DNA of 64,000 bases from Xanthomonas sp. 3793 (GTDB lineage Bacteria; Pseudomonadota; Gammaproteobacteria; Xanthomonadales; Xanthomonadaceae). Location: positions 305,170 through 369,169 of the forward strand of contig NZ_JANTYU010000006.1 in assembly GCF_024806835.1 (NCBI RefSeq), given 5' to 3'. The position numbers and the translations under genes are program-made. Below, piece by piece: positions 46,203-56,209 of this stretch. The notes below the pieces were generated by a model. It did no database searches. It was given only the letters and a program-made list of their open reading frames with translations, and was not told the DNA's origin. Positions within the stretch are counted from its first letter, which is position 1; each line of letters opens with the position of its first letter.

Positions 46203-46490
46203 ATGGACAAACTGATCGCCTTTCTGGTGCTGGCCGTTCTGGTCAGCGTGGCCTGCGCCGTAGTGCTGCGCTTCGTCAGGTTGCACTGGTCGTTGAAGGC
46301 GATCGCCAATCTGTTGATCACCACGGCGGTCGTCTGCGCCGTGGTGATGCAGGACGGCTCTGCACCGCCCTGGAACCACGCCTTGCTGATCACGCTGTTC
46401 TTCAGCGTCCCGGCGTCGCTGTGTGTGGTGCTGCTGGGCGCAGGATTCAAATGGATGACCAACAAACGCCGCACCCGTGCGCCCGCCTGA
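46203..46490 (+). CDS. Small membrane protein, 95 residues
   Basis: From the ATG at 46203 (DKLIAFLVLAVLVSVACAVV). Three hydrophobic segments are seen: the first at residues 3-22, then AIANLLITTAVVCAVVM (about 33-50) and ALLITLFFSVPASLCVVLLG (about 60-80). A basic C-terminus ends it. No ribosome-binding site is visible because a run of AATCCC repeat sequence lies directly before the start. I do not recognise the family. Confidence 0.65.
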   Translation: MDKLIAFLVLAVLVSVACAVVLRFVRLHWSLKAIANLLITTAVVCAVVMQDGSAPPWNHALLITLFFSVPASLCVVLLGAGFKWMTNKRRTRAPA

Positions 46491-46660
46491 AACGCGTGAG
46501 CGCAGCGGACAACACCTGGCAAGCACCTGCCAGCCGCCGCAACAAGGCGTGAGTGCTGAGCGCACCGCGTTCCGCTAGCAACAAGCCTGGACAGAGCGCC
46601 GAAAGCCAGCGCTCCTAAGCTCTTACGATTCCCGATTCCCGATTCCCGATTCCCGGCGCG

Positions 46661-47683
46661 TCAGCGCCGCACATCGAACCGCGCATCGCCCACGCAGGCC
46701 TGCACATCGGCCACCGACAGCGGATTGAAATCGCCCGGAATCGAATGCTTCAAGCAACCGGCAGCCAGGCCGAAGCGCACCGTGTCGTCCAGCGACCAGC
46801 CTTCGATCAGGCCGTGCAGCACGCCGGCGGCAAACGCGTCGCCACCGCCGATGCGGTCGATGATGGGCGTGAGTTCCTCGCCGGGCGCGCGCGCCACCTC
46901 GCCATTGCGCGGCACCAGCATCGCGCCCAGGCTGTGGTGGTCCACGTTATGCGCCACGCGCTGCGTGCAGGCCATCAACTGCAGCTGCGGGAACGCCGCA
47001 AACGCCTGCTGTGCGGCCGCTTCCACGCGCGCCTCCAGCGTGTCCTGCGGGAACTCGCCACCGAGTACCACCCCGATGTCGCGGTAGTCGGCAAACACCA
47101 CATCGGCGCAGTCGAACAGCTGATGCAGGATGCCGCGCGCATCGCCCTGCCAGCGTTGCCAGAGCTTGGGCCGGTAGTTGCCGTCGAACGACACCTTGAC
47201 CCCGGCCGCACGCGCGGCGCGCGCCGCCGCCAGCGTGGCCTGCGCGACATCGGCGCCCAGCGCCGGGCTCACCCCGGACAGGTGCAGCCATTGCGCGCCC
47301 TCGAGCAGGGCCGGCCAGTCGTAGGCATCGGCAGGCGCCAGCGCAAACGCCGAATCGGCGCGGTCGTAGACCACTTCGCTGGGCCGATGGATCGCCCCGG
47401 TGGTCAAGAAGTACAGGCCCATGCGGCCATCCACCCGCCGCACATGCCGCGTGTCCACGGCGTGCCGGCGCAGCTCGCCCAGTACTGCCGCGCCCAGCGG
47501 GTTGTCGGCGACGGTGCTGACCATGGCCACGTCGTGGCCGAAATGCGCCAGCGATACGCCGACATTGGCTTCGGCTCCACCGCAGTGCACGTCCAGCCGC
47601 GGCTGCTGCAACAGCAGTTCGTGACCAGGCGCCCCCAGGCGCAACAACAACTCTCCAAAACACAGGATGCGGGCGTGACTCAT
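46661..47683 (-). CDS. kdgK: PfkB-family sugar kinase, probably 2-keto-3-deoxygluconokinase
   Basis: 340 residues from the ATG at 47683. The PfkB N-terminal motif is LDVHCGGAEANVGVSLAHFG and the C-terminal active-site motif is IDRIGGGDAFAAGVLHGLI (about residues 270-288). Other features are SFDGNYRPKLWQRWQGDARG and VVFADYRDIGVVLGGEFP. Kdgk phosphorylates 2-keto-3-deoxygluconate, the end product of pectin breakdown. The choice of KdgK over other PfkB members rests on this layout and on the adjacent pectin locus (divergent, 284 bp away). Confidence 0.85.
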   Translation of the reverse strand: MSHARILCFGELLLRLGAPGHELLLQQPRLDVHCGGAEANVGVSLAHFGHDVAMVSTVADNPLGAAVLGELRRHAVDTRHVRRVDGRMGLYFLTTGAIHRPSEVVYDRADSAFALAPADAYDWPALLEGAQWLHLSGVSPALGADVAQATLAAARAARAAGVKVSFDGNYRPKLWQRWQGDARGILHQLFDCADVVFADYRDIGVVLGGEFPQDTLEARVEAAAQQAFAAFPQLQLMACTQRVAHNVDHHSLGAMLVPRNGEVARAPGEELTPIIDRIGGGDAFAAGVLHGLIEGWSLDDTVRFGLAAGCLKHSIPGDFNPLSVADVQACVGDARFDVRR

Positions 47684-47902
47684 GCGGCAATACCTCGGCT
47701 GTGTGGTGCGTCACGGTGTGGGGAACCCGCTGCGCGACAGGATGACCATCGGTGTCATTCTAGCCGCCGCAAAACCTGGCGGGCCAGGGGCATGATGCGA
47801 CCTGGAGTGACCGCTTGCACCCCTTTGGGGCAGATTTGGTGACGTTTTCTGCTGCGCTGCAAGATGTTGAACGACGATTCAGCTGGTAACGTCGTTTTGA
47901 CC

Positions 47903-47920
47903 AGCGGTGTCATTACCGCT
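47903..47920. promoter_or_regulatory. Palindromic operator candidate upstream of the pectin-locus receptor
   Basis: A perfect inverted repeat AGCGGT-N6-ACCGCT, 47 bp before the ATG of the first pectin-locus TonB receptor. A related half, CGGTGTCATT, lies in the kdgK promoter at about 47750. A LacI-type regulator would be expected for such a locus, but no regulator gene is in the window. Confidence 0.5.
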
Positions 47921-47967
47921 CACAACCAGACATTCATGTTGTTCATGGACCCTTGGGAGGGGAGGAC

Positions 47968-50748
47968 ATGCAATTTCGGACCACCAACCGGAAGACACCG
48001 GTTACCTTGCTGGCATTGTCGATTGGCCTGGCGCTGAGCGGCCATGTCGCCGCACAAGAGGCCGCCCAATCACCTGCCGAGCCTGCCGTGGACCTGGACA
48101 CCGTCACGGTGACCGGTTACCGCGCCTCGGTGGAAAAGGCCCTGGACATCAAGCGCGGCGAAGCCGGCGTGGTCGATGCCATTGTCGCCGAGGACATCGG
48201 CAAGTTCCCCGACCTCAACCTCGCCGAATCGCTGCAGCGCATCCCCGGCGTGGTGATCACCCGTGAGGCCGGCGAAGGCCGCGCCATCTCGGTGCGTGGC
48301 CTGGGCCCGGAGTTCACCCGTGTACGCATCAACGGCATGGAAGCGCTCACCACCGTCGGCGCCGGCGACCAGAGCGGCGGCACCAACCGCGGCCGCGGCT
48401 TCGACTTCAACGTGTTCGCCTCGGACCTGTTCTCGCAGCTGATCGCGCGCAAGACCGCCTCGGCCGATGTGGAAGAAGGCTCGCTCGGCGCCACCGTCGA
48501 CCTGCGCACCGCACGTCCGTTCGACTACAACGGCTTCACCTTCGCCGCCAGCGGCCAGGCCGCCTACAACGCGATGGCCGAGAAGGCCAACCCGCGCGTG
48601 GCCGGCCTGATCGCCAACACCTGGGCCGACAACACCTTCGGCGCGTTGCTGTCGGTGGCCTACACCGAGCGCGAAGTGCTGGAAGAAGGTTCCAACACCG
48701 GCCGCTGGGCCAATGGCCCCAGCAATGGCGGCTTCAGTGCCGCCTCGCCGTTCGCCGCCGCGCGCTCGGCCGACGTGTACCACCCGCGTTTCCCGCGCTA
48801 CACCCAGCAGATCCACGACCAGCAGCGCCTGGGCGTCACCGGCTCGCTGCAGTGGAAGCCGTCCGACCGCACCACGCTGTCGCTGGACATGCTGTATTCC
48901 AAGATCGATGCCAAGCGCGACGAGCACTACATCGAAGCGATCTCCTTCAGCCGCAACCGCGACGGGCTCACCCCGCGCCGTGCGGTGCGTGACGGCAAGC
49001 CCGCCACCATCGTGCGCAACGGCGAAATCCGCAACAACGCGCTGGTCTACGGCGAGTTCGACAATGTCGATATCCGTACCGAAAACCGCCACGACGAGTG
49101 GAACACCGAGTTCAAGCAGATCAGCTTCGACATGGAGCATCGCTTCAACGATGCCTTCAGCGTCAATGCCCGGGTCGGCACCTCGCGCTCTGCGCACGAG
49201 AACCCGATCCAGACCACCATCATCATGGACAAGTACGACGTCGACGGGTACAGCTACGACTACCGCGGCAACAACCGCGCGCCGGTGCTGAACTACGGCA
49301 TCAACCCGACCGATCCCAACGGTTGGGAACTGGCCGAAATCCGCCTGCGTCCGCAGTCGGTGGACAACGACTTCGACACCGGCCAGATCGACTTCAACTG
49401 GAACGTCAGCCCCGGTTTCCGCCTCAAGGGCGGCGTGCTGGCCAAGAACTACACCTTCAGCACCGTCGAACTGCGCCGCGCCAACGAGCTGGCGGTTCCC
49501 AACTTCGCCAACGGCAGCACCGTCGTGCCGTCAGACCTGACCCAGCAGGCCGGGCTCAAGGGCATCAACGGCAGCCCCAGCGCGTGGGTGGTGCCCAACC
49601 TGGATGCGGTGGCCGACCAGTTCGGCATCTACAGCAACAGCGGCACCTTCGCCGTGGCCCCGCGCGTCAACAACAGCCGCAGCGTCGAAGAAAAGGACCG
49701 CGGCGTGTGGTTGATGGGCGAGTTCTCCACCGACCTGGGCTCCATCCCGCTGTCGGGTAACTTCGGCGTGCGCTATGTGGAAACCGAGCAGGAGTCCACC
49801 GGGTATGCGTTGATCAACAACGCACCGGCGCTGACCACCGTCAGCCGCAAGTACGACAACACGCTGCCCTCGTTCAACCTGGTCGCCGAGCTGATGCCCG
49901 ACCTGCTGCTGCGCCTGGGTGCGGCCAAGGTCATGAGCCGTCCCGGCCTGGGCAGCCTCACCCCCGGCGTCACCGTGGCCGTGGCCGGCGGGTCGCGCAC
50001 CGTGGCCGGCGGCAACCCGGATCTGGATCCGATCGAAGCCACCAACGTCGACCTCGGCCTGGAGTGGTACTTCAACGAAGGCGCCATGCTCGGCGTCGGC
50101 GTGTTCTACAAGGACATCGAAAGCTTCATCCAGACCGCCCGCGAAGTGCGCCCGTACTCCAGCAGCGGCCTGCCGGCCGAACTGCTGGCCGGTACCGGTG
50201 CCACCGTCAACGACGATTTCGCCTTCAGCATCCCGCTCAATACCCCGGGTGGCGAATTGAAGGGCGTGGAAGCCAACTACACCCAGCCCTTCACCTTCCT
50301 GCCGGGCAAGTGGGCCAACCTGGGCGTGCAGCTCAACTACACCTGGGTCGACTCGCAGATCCAGTACCTGGCCAGCAGCGGCGCGCCGGTGATGAAGAAC
50401 GACCTGCTCGGGCTGTCGCGTTCGTCGTGGAATGCCACGCTGTTCTACGAAGGCGACTCCTTCGCCGGGCGCGTGTCGGCCACCAACCGCGACGACTACC
50501 TGACCCAGGCGCCGGGCTCGGAAGCCGGCTTCAACGTCGATGGCGTGCACGGCATGACCGGCACCACCATGATCGACGCCTCGCTGCGCTACAAGATCAG
50601 CAAGCAGCTGGAGCTGAGCCTGGAAGGCATCAACCTGACCAACGAAGCCTCCGACGAGTGGGTGTCCTCGCCGCGCACCGGCCAGTTGCCGCTGCAATAC
50701 GGCGAAACCGGCCGCCAGTTCCTGCTGGGTGCCCGCTACAAGTTCTAA
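47968..50748 (+). CDS. TonB-dependent receptor of the pectin utilisation locus (1)
   Basis: 926 residues from the ATG at 47968, preceded by GGGAGGGGAGGA. The leader is KTPVTLLALSIGLALSGHVAA. The plug has the motifs of the TonB-Caulobacter-type sugar receptors: EDIGKFPDLNLAESLQRIPG, VVITREAGEGRAISVRGLGP and EFTRVRINGMEAL. The barrel ends in the aromatic LLGARYKF. It probably imports oligogalacturonides or similar pectin fragments across the outer membrane, as inferred from the adjacent pectinases. The protein is a paralogue of the next gene (about 242 bp later). Confidence 0.93.
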   Translation: MQFRTTNRKTPVTLLALSIGLALSGHVAAQEAAQSPAEPAVDLDTVTVTGYRASVEKALDIKRGEAGVVDAIVAEDIGKFPDLNLAESLQRIPGVVITREAGEGRAISVRGLGPEFTRVRINGMEALTTVGAGDQSGGTNRGRGFDFNVFASDLFSQLIARKTASADVEEGSLGATVDLRTARPFDYNGFTFAASGQAAYNAMAEKANPRVAGLIANTWADNTFGALLSVAYTEREVLEEGSNTGRWANGPSNGGFSAASPFAAARSADVYHPRFPRYTQQIHDQQRLGVTGSLQWKPSDRTTLSLDMLYSKIDAKRDEHYIEAISFSRNRDGLTPRRAVRDGKPATIVRNGEIRNNALVYGEFDNVDIRTENRHDEWNTEFKQISFDMEHRFNDAFSVNARVGTSRSAHENPIQTTIIMDKYDVDGYSYDYRGNNRAPVLNYGINPTDPNGWELAEIRLRPQSVDNDFDTGQIDFNWNVSPGFRLKGGVLAKNYTFSTVELRRANELAVPNFANGSTVVPSDLTQQAGLKGINGSPSAWVVPNLDAVADQFGIYSNSGTFAVAPRVNNSRSVEEKDRGVWLMGEFSTDLGSIPLSGNFGVRYVETEQESTGYALINNAPALTTVSRKYDNTLPSFNLVAELMPDLLLRLGAAKVMSRPGLGSLTPGVTVAVAGGSRTVAGGNPDLDPIEATNVDLGLEWYFNEGAMLGVGVFYKDIESFIQTAREVRPYSSSGLPAELLAGTGATVNDDFAFSIPLNTPGGELKGVEANYTQPFTFLPGKWANLGVQLNYTWVDSQIQYLASSGAPVMKNDLLGLSRSSWNATLFYEGDSFAGRVSATNRDDYLTQAPGSEAGFNVDGVHGMTGTTMIDASLRYKISKQLELSLEGINLTNEASDEWVSSPRTGQLPLQYGETGRQFLLGARYKF

Positions 50749-50758
50749 GTGTTGCCCG

Positions 50759-50782
50759 CCCGCTGCGCACCTGCGCAGCGGG
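50759..50782 (+). terminator. Hairpin between the two pectin-locus receptors
   Basis: An 11-bp stem CCCGCTGCGCA/TGCGCAGCGGG with a 2-base loop, 10 bp after the first receptor stop. No T-run follows, so it may reduce rather than stop transcription. Confidence 0.5.
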
Positions 50783-50989
50783 CCCTATTCCAACGCCTGA
50801 TCGCATTGCCGCCTGCGCCGGAGTTCCGTGCGCGCATGCAACGCGGTGGGCGTGATTCAAGCCGCAGACACCGCATCGCGCCAAACAAGGTCGCGCCGCA
50901 CGGTGGCCGGTGATGTGACGAGTCGACGCCCGTGGCCCGTGGGGAGGCTGCACGCGTCTTTGCAGCCGCGCCATTGGAGTGAGTGCATC

Positions 50990-53900
50990 ATGCAAGTCCG
51001 TTCGCGTCGTTCCGCCTCACTGGCGGCCGCTCGCCTGCCCACCGCGCGTCTGTCGGTGGCCATCGTCCTGGCGCTGCACGCGGCCACGGCCGTCGCGCAA
51101 ACCGTCGGCCCGCCCACCACGCCTACCGATGCGGTGGACCTGGACCGCGTGCAGGTCAAGGCCACCTACCGCGAAAGCCTGCAGCAATCGCTCGACGCCA
51201 AGCGCTACAGCGTGGAGCAGGTGGATGCGATCTACGCCGAAGACATCGGCAAGTTTCCCGATCTGAACCTGGCCGAATCGATGCAGCGCATCGCCGGCGT
51301 CTCCATTGACCGCGAGGGCGGCGAGGGCAAGCAGATCTCCGTGCGCGGCCTGGGTTCGGACTTCACCCGCGTGCGCATCAACGGGCTGGAAGCACTGGCC
51401 ACTGCCGGCAGCGGCAGCGATGGCGTCAACCGCAGCCGCGGTTTCGACTTCAATACGTTTGCTTCCGAGCTCTTCAGCCGCGTCACCATCAGCAAGACCC
51501 AGTCGGCGCAGATGGACGAAGGCTCATTGGGCGCCACGGTCGACCTGCGTGGCTCGCGCCCGTTCGACTTCGACGGCTTCGAAGCGGCCGCGTCCACGCA
51601 ATACGGCTACAACGACCTCTCGCGCGAAAAGGACCCGCGCTTTTCCGGCCTGATCAGCAACATCTGGGCCGATGGCCGCGTCGGCGCACTGATGTCGGTG
51701 TCCTACAGCGAGCGCCACCTGCGCGAGGAAGGCTACAACCCGGTGCGCTGGGAGCACGGCAACTACCGCAACTCCAACCAGAGCACCGCCACCAACAACG
51801 GCACCTACGGTTTCTGCTCGCCGGTGGGCTACAACCCGCAGACCCCGCGCAACCCGCTGGCCAATGAAACCCCTGCCGGGGTCGGCTCGCAGGCCAACCA
51901 GGACCGCAACAACGGCTGGGGCAGCTACGGCATCAGTGCCGCCAATTGCGGCACCGGCATCCCGCGCCCGGCCAACACGCCGGAGAACATCCAGGCCTAC
52001 GAAACCGCCACCAACGCCTGGATTCCGCGCTACCCGCGCTACATCCGCACCGACCACGAGATCAAGCGTCTCGGCGTCACCGGCGCGCTGCAGTTCAAGG
52101 TCAGCGACGACACGCTGCTGAACTTCGACATGCTGTATTCCAAGCTGGACAAGGACCAGCGCGAAGACTCGGTCGGCGCCAACCTGCACCGCACCGCCAA
52201 CTTCGGCGGCAAGACCCAGATCGCCGTGCGCGAAGCGCAGGTGGACGACCAGAACCGCCTCACTTATGGCGTGTTCGACAACGTCGACTTCCGCACCGAG
52301 TCCAGCAACATCGAAGAATCCACCGAGTTCAAGCAGTTCAGCCTGGACCTGCAGCACCGCTTCAACGACCAGGTGCGCGTGAATGCATTGGTCGGCCACT
52401 CGACCTCGGACTACGAACGCCCCGAGTTCTCGATGGTGAGTTTCGACAACACCAATCTGGATGGCTTTGTGCTCGACCGCCGCAATGGTGGCGATTACCC
52501 GAGCATGAGTTTCCCGTTCGATGCGGGTAACCCCAACAACTGGCAGTGGCTGGGCTATGGCGCAGTACCGGTCAACAGCAACGGCACCGCGCGCGGCACC
52601 AACATCAGCGAGGTGCGGCTCAACCCGCAGTCGGTGGGCAACACCTTCGACACCGCCAAGGTGGATCTGGAATTCAACATCAGCCCCACCTTCACCTTCC
52701 GTACCGGGCTGGCCTACAAGAACTACGACATGGACACGTCGGAGTCGCGCAACATCTCCTACGGGCGCCTGGCGCAGGCCTTGCCGGCCGGTGTGGGCGT
52801 GGGCGATCTGAGCACCAACCTGGATGGCTTCGGCCGCAGCTTGAACGGCAGCTTCCCCACCACCTGGGTGATTCCGGATTTCCAGAAGGTCGCCGACCTG
52901 CTCAACATCAATTGCGACTGCGACACCGGCGTGCCCGGCGGCGACTACCGCCTGGCCGATGTCGGCCACTTCGGCTCGTCCAATAACAATTTCGCCGTCA
53001 ACGAAAAGAGCCTGGGCACTTACCTGCAGCTGGACTTCAACACCGACCTGTGGGGGCGCGCGCTGCGCGGCAACCTGGGCGTGCGTTATGTGCAGACGCA
53101 GATCGCCGCCAGCGGCTATGCGCCGTGCACGGCCACCGCCGCCGGTGCGATTTCGCCCAACTGCCAGTCGTTCTTCGGCGTGGCCAGCGCCACCGCCGCG
53201 GCCGGCGAGCGCCTGCTGGTGCCCACCACGGTCAACCACAACTACCGCGACATCCTGCCCTCGTTGAATCTCTCGTGGGATGTCAGCGAGGAAGTGGTGC
53301 TGCGCTTCGGAGCGGCCAAGACCATGGCGCGCCCCACGCTGGCGTATCTGTCGCCCAGCGTCAGCGGCGGGCCCACCCAGTATTTCGACGACGGGCGCTT
53401 CTTCTCGATCAACCTGGGCAACCCCAAGCTCGACCCGTTCCGCTCCACCAACTACGACCTCAGCGCCGAGTGGTATTTCCGCGAGGGCTCGCTGCTGTCG
53501 GCGGCGGTGTTCTACAAGGACATCGACAGCTACGTGCAGCGCACCCGCGTGCTCAGCACCTGGGAAGCGATGGGCTACTCGCTGGACCTGCTGCCCGCAG
53601 GCTTCACGCCAGACACCATCTTCAACGTGCAGAGCTACTTCAACACGCCCGGCGGCCCGCTCAAGGGTTTCGAGCTGACCTACCAGCAGGCCTTCGACTT
53701 CTTGCCCGGTTTCTGGCGCAACTTCGGTGTGCAGCTCAACTACACCCAGGTCGATTCCAAGATCAATTACCTGTTCAGTACCGCCGGCAACAGCAACACC
53801 AGCATCACCACCACCGCCACCGAGCGCGACCTGCTCAACCTTTCGCCGCAGTCCTACAACGCCACCGTCTATTACGACGACGGCCGCTTCAGTGCGCGCG

Positions 53901-54190
53901 TGTCCACCAGCTACCGCGATGGCTACATCAACAACATCCTGGCCCAGGAAGACGTCTACGACCTGGATGGCCGGCGCCTGGTCACGGCCGACGTGACCGG
54001 CAAATACAGCGTGGAAAACGTCGATTTCAACATGTCCTACAAGCTCAACGACCAGCTGTCGCTGACGTTCGAGGCCATCAACCTGCTCGACACCCCCGAC
54101 CGCCGCTACGTCGATTCCACGCTGGAACTGCCCGACAAGTACACCGTCACCGGGCGCCAGTACTACATCGGCGCGCGCTACAAGTTCTGA
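50990..54190 (+). CDS. TonB-dependent receptor of the pectin utilisation locus (2)
   Basis: 1066 residues from the ATG at 50990 (GGAGTGAG upstream). The leader is SVAIVLALHAATAVA. The plug repeats the motif set of the preceding receptor: EDIGKFPDLNLAESMQRIAG, ISVRGLGSDFTRVRINGLEA. It is about 140 residues longer, with Asn/Thr-rich external loops such as NYRNSNQSTATNNGTYGFCS. It ends YYIGARYKF. A Cys-rich insertion is seen at LLNINCDCDTGVPGG. Encoded 13 bp upstream of the pectin methylesterase gene, so probably in one operon. Likely substrate: larger pectin-derived oligosaccharides. Confidence 0.93.
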   Translation: MQVRSRRSASLAAARLPTARLSVAIVLALHAATAVAQTVGPPTTPTDAVDLDRVQVKATYRESLQQSLDAKRYSVEQVDAIYAEDIGKFPDLNLAESMQRIAGVSIDREGGEGKQISVRGLGSDFTRVRINGLEALATAGSGSDGVNRSRGFDFNTFASELFSRVTISKTQSAQMDEGSLGATVDLRGSRPFDFDGFEAAASTQYGYNDLSREKDPRFSGLISNIWADGRVGALMSVSYSERHLREEGYNPVRWEHGNYRNSNQSTATNNGTYGFCSPVGYNPQTPRNPLANETPAGVGSQANQDRNNGWGSYGISAANCGTGIPRPANTPENIQAYETATNAWIPRYPRYIRTDHEIKRLGVTGALQFKVSDDTLLNFDMLYSKLDKDQREDSVGANLHRTANFGGKTQIAVREAQVDDQNRLTYGVFDNVDFRTESSNIEESTEFKQFSLDLQHRFNDQVRVNALVGHSTSDYERPEFSMVSFDNTNLDGFVLDRRNGGDYPSMSFPFDAGNPNNWQWLGYGAVPVNSNGTARGTNISEVRLNPQSVGNTFDTAKVDLEFNISPTFTFRTGLAYKNYDMDTSESRNISYGRLAQALPAGVGVGDLSTNLDGFGRSLNGSFPTTWVIPDFQKVADLLNINCDCDTGVPGGDYRLADVGHFGSSNNNFAVNEKSLGTYLQLDFNTDLWGRALRGNLGVRYVQTQIAASGYAPCTATAAGAISPNCQSFFGVASATAAAGERLLVPTTVNHNYRDILPSLNLSWDVSEEVVLRFGAAKTMARPTLAYLSPSVSGGPTQYFDDGRFFSINLGNPKLDPFRSTNYDLSAEWYFREGSLLSAAVFYKDIDSYVQRTRVLSTWEAMGYSLDLLPAGFTPDTIFNVQSYFNTPGGPLKGFELTYQQAFDFLPGFWRNFGVQLNYTQVDSKINYLFSTAGNSNTSITTTATERDLLNLSPQSYNATVYYDDGRFSARVSTSYRDGYINNILAQEDVYDLDGRRLVTADVTGKYSVENVDFNMSYKLNDQLSLTFEAINLLDTPDRRYVDSTLELPDKYTVTGRQYYIGARYKF

Positions 54191-54203
54191 CAGGAGAACA
54201 GCA

Positions 54204-55181
54204 ATGCAACCGCATCGCAGGATCGTGTTACGCACGCTCGCCGCCACCGCCCTGCTGGCCGGGCTGTCGCTCGGCAGCACCGCTGCCATCGCCGCCGACC
54301 CGGTCTACACCGTGGCCAAGCAGGGCAGCGCCGGCTACCGCACCGTGCAGGCCGCCATCGACGCCGCCGTGCAGGGCGGCAAACGCGCGCAGATCAACAT
54401 CGGCGCCGGCACTTATCAGGAACTGATCGTGGTGCCGTCCAACGCACCGGCGCTCAGGCTCACCGGCGCCGGCCCCACCCAGACCATCATCACCTACGAC
54501 AACTACGCCTCGCGCATCAATCCGGCCACCGGCACCGAATACGGCACCTCCGGCTCGTCCAGCGTCATCATCGCCGGCAACGACTTCACTGCAGAAAAAC
54601 TCGCCTTCGGCAATCACGCCGGCCCGGTGGGGCAGGCGGTGGCGGTGCGCGTGGATGGCGATCGCGCCGCGTTCCGCAATGTGCGTTTTCTCGGCTACCA
54701 GGACACGCTGTACCTGCGCGGCGCCAAGCTGTCCTACTTCCTCGACTGCTATGTCGAGGGCACCGTGGACTTCGTGTTCGGCGCCGGCACTGCGTTGTTC
54801 GAGAACGTGCAACTGCACTCGCTGGGCGATGGCTATCTCACCGCCGCCTCCACCCCGCAGGAAAGCGCGCGCGGCTTCGTGTTCCGCAATGCGCGCGTCA
54901 CCGCTGCCAGCGGCGTGTCGCGCGTGTTCCTGGGCCGGCCATGGCGCCCGTACGCCAGCGTGAGCTTCATCAGCAGCCAGCTCGGCGCGCACATCGTGCC
55001 CGAGGGCTGGAACAACTGGGGCAACACCGCCAACGAGGCCACCGCCCGCTACAGCGAATACCAGAGCAGCGGCGCCGGCGCCAACCCGTCGCGCCGGGTC
55101 AAGTGGTCGCGTCAGCTCAGTGCCGCGCAAGCCGCTGCATTGGATCGCAACACCATCCTCGGCACCTGGAGGCCGTTCTGA
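54204..55181 (+). CDS. Pectin methylesterase (CE8)
   Basis: 325 residues. It removes methyl groups from galacturonan, a step before lyase cleavage. A signal peptide precedes ADPVYTVAKQGSAG. The active-site residues of the family are visible: Q166 and D167 in LGYQDTLYLRGAK, D189 in YVEGTVDFVFGAG and R245 in FLGRPWRPYASVSF. The remaining sequence is the right-handed beta-helix pattern. The stop overlaps the start of the pectate lyase gene (TGATG). The protein should be periplasmic or secreted. Confidence 0.95.
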   Translation: MQPHRRIVLRTLAATALLAGLSLGSTAAIAADPVYTVAKQGSAGYRTVQAAIDAAVQGGKRAQINIGAGTYQELIVVPSNAPALRLTGAGPTQTIITYDNYASRINPATGTEYGTSGSSSVIIAGNDFTAEKLAFGNHAGPVGQAVAVRVDGDRAAFRNVRFLGYQDTLYLRGAKLSYFLDCYVEGTVDFVFGAGTALFENVQLHSLGDGYLTAASTPQESARGFVFRNARVTAASGVSRVFLGRPWRPYASVSFISSQLGAHIVPEGWNNWGNTANEATARYSEYQSSGAGANPSRRVKWSRQLSAAQAAALDRNTILGTWRPF

Positions 55182-56209
55182 TGATCAAGTTCTCAACCTT
55201 GGCATTCACCGGCGCCTTGCTGCTGGCCCCGCTCTCGGCCATGGCCGACCACATCGCCGACAACATGCTGCTGCTGCAGACCGCCTCCGGCGGCTGGTCC
55301 AAGCAATACAAGGGCGTGGCCGTCGACTACACCCGCACCTTCACCGCTGCGGAAATCGCCGAGCTGCAGCAACCCGGGCGCAAGGACGACGCCACCATCG
55401 ACAACAAGGCCACCACGTACGAAATCACGTACCTGTCCACCGCCTTCAAGAACGAGAAGAACGCCAAGTACATCGCCGCCGCCCGCCGCGGCGTGGACTA
55501 CCTGCTCAAGGCGCAGTACGCCAACGGCGGCTGGCCGCAGTTCTACCCGGACCTGTCGTCCTACCACCACCAGATCACCTACAACGACGACGCCATGGTG
55601 CGCGTGCTCAACCTGCTGCAGGACATCGGCGAGGGCAAGGGCGATGCCGGCGCGCAGCTGCGTGGCAGCCACGGCGCCAAGTCCACCCAGGGGGTGGCCA
55701 AGGGGCTGGAATGCGTGCTCGCCACCCAGGTCAAGATCGGCGGCACGCTCACCATCTGGGGCGCGCAATACGACGAGGTCACGCTCAAGCCGGCCAAGGC
55801 GCGCGCGTACGAGCTGGCGTCGCTGGCCTCCAGCGAGTCGGTCAGCATCGTGCGCTTTCTGATGCGCCAGCCCAACCCCTCGGCCAAGATCAAGACTGCC
55901 GTGCAGGCGGCCGCTGTCTGGTTCGACACCCACCGCATGCGCGACCTGGCCACCAAGAAGATCGACGACCCCACCCAGGAAACCGGCAAGGACGTGATCC
56001 TCATCGCGCAACCGGGCGCCTCGCTGTGGGCACGCTTCTACGACCTGCAGAATCAACGCCCCTTGTATGCCAACCGCGACGGCAAGGCCCTGACCGACTA
56101 CATGCAGGTGCCCAACGAGCGCCGCGTCGGCTATGCCTGGCACGGCACCTGGCCGGACAAGTTGTTGAAGGACGACATTCCCAAGTGGAAGGCCGCAAAC
56201 GGGCTGTAG
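55181..56209 (+). CDS. pelA: Pectate lyase, PL10 family
   Basis: 342 residues from the ATG overlapping the methylesterase stop. It cleaves demethylated polygalacturonate by beta-elimination. A signal peptide (TLAFTGALLLAPLSAMA) is followed by DHIADNMLLLQTASGGWSKQ. The (alpha/alpha) toroid landmarks of PL10 include YEITYLSTAFKNEKNAKYIA, AQYANGGWPQFYPDLSSYHH, QITYNDDAMVRVLNLLQDI and WGAQYDEVTLKPAKARAYEL. Its C-terminal RVGYAWHGTWPDKLL is also typical. The gene symbol is a generic choice for this family. Confidence 0.93.
   Translation: MIKFSTLAFTGALLLAPLSAMADHIADNMLLLQTASGGWSKQYKGVAVDYTRTFTAAEIAELQQPGRKDDATIDNKATTYEITYLSTAFKNEKNAKYIAAARRGVDYLLKAQYANGGWPQFYPDLSSYHHQITYNDDAMVRVLNLLQDIGEGKGDAGAQLRGSHGAKSTQGVAKGLECVLATQVKIGGTLTIWGAQYDEVTLKPAKARAYELASLASSESVSIVRFLMRQPNPSAKIKTAVQAAAVWFDTHRMRDLATKKIDDPTQETGKDVILIAQPGASLWARFYDLQNQRPLYANRDGKALTDYMQVPNERRVGYAWHGTWPDKLLKDDIPKWKAANGL

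Noticed and set aside
51524..54289. 921-codon minus-strand frame antisense to the second pectin receptor
   Set aside because: Low-information Val/Ala/Gly sequence opposite a clear TonB receptor.
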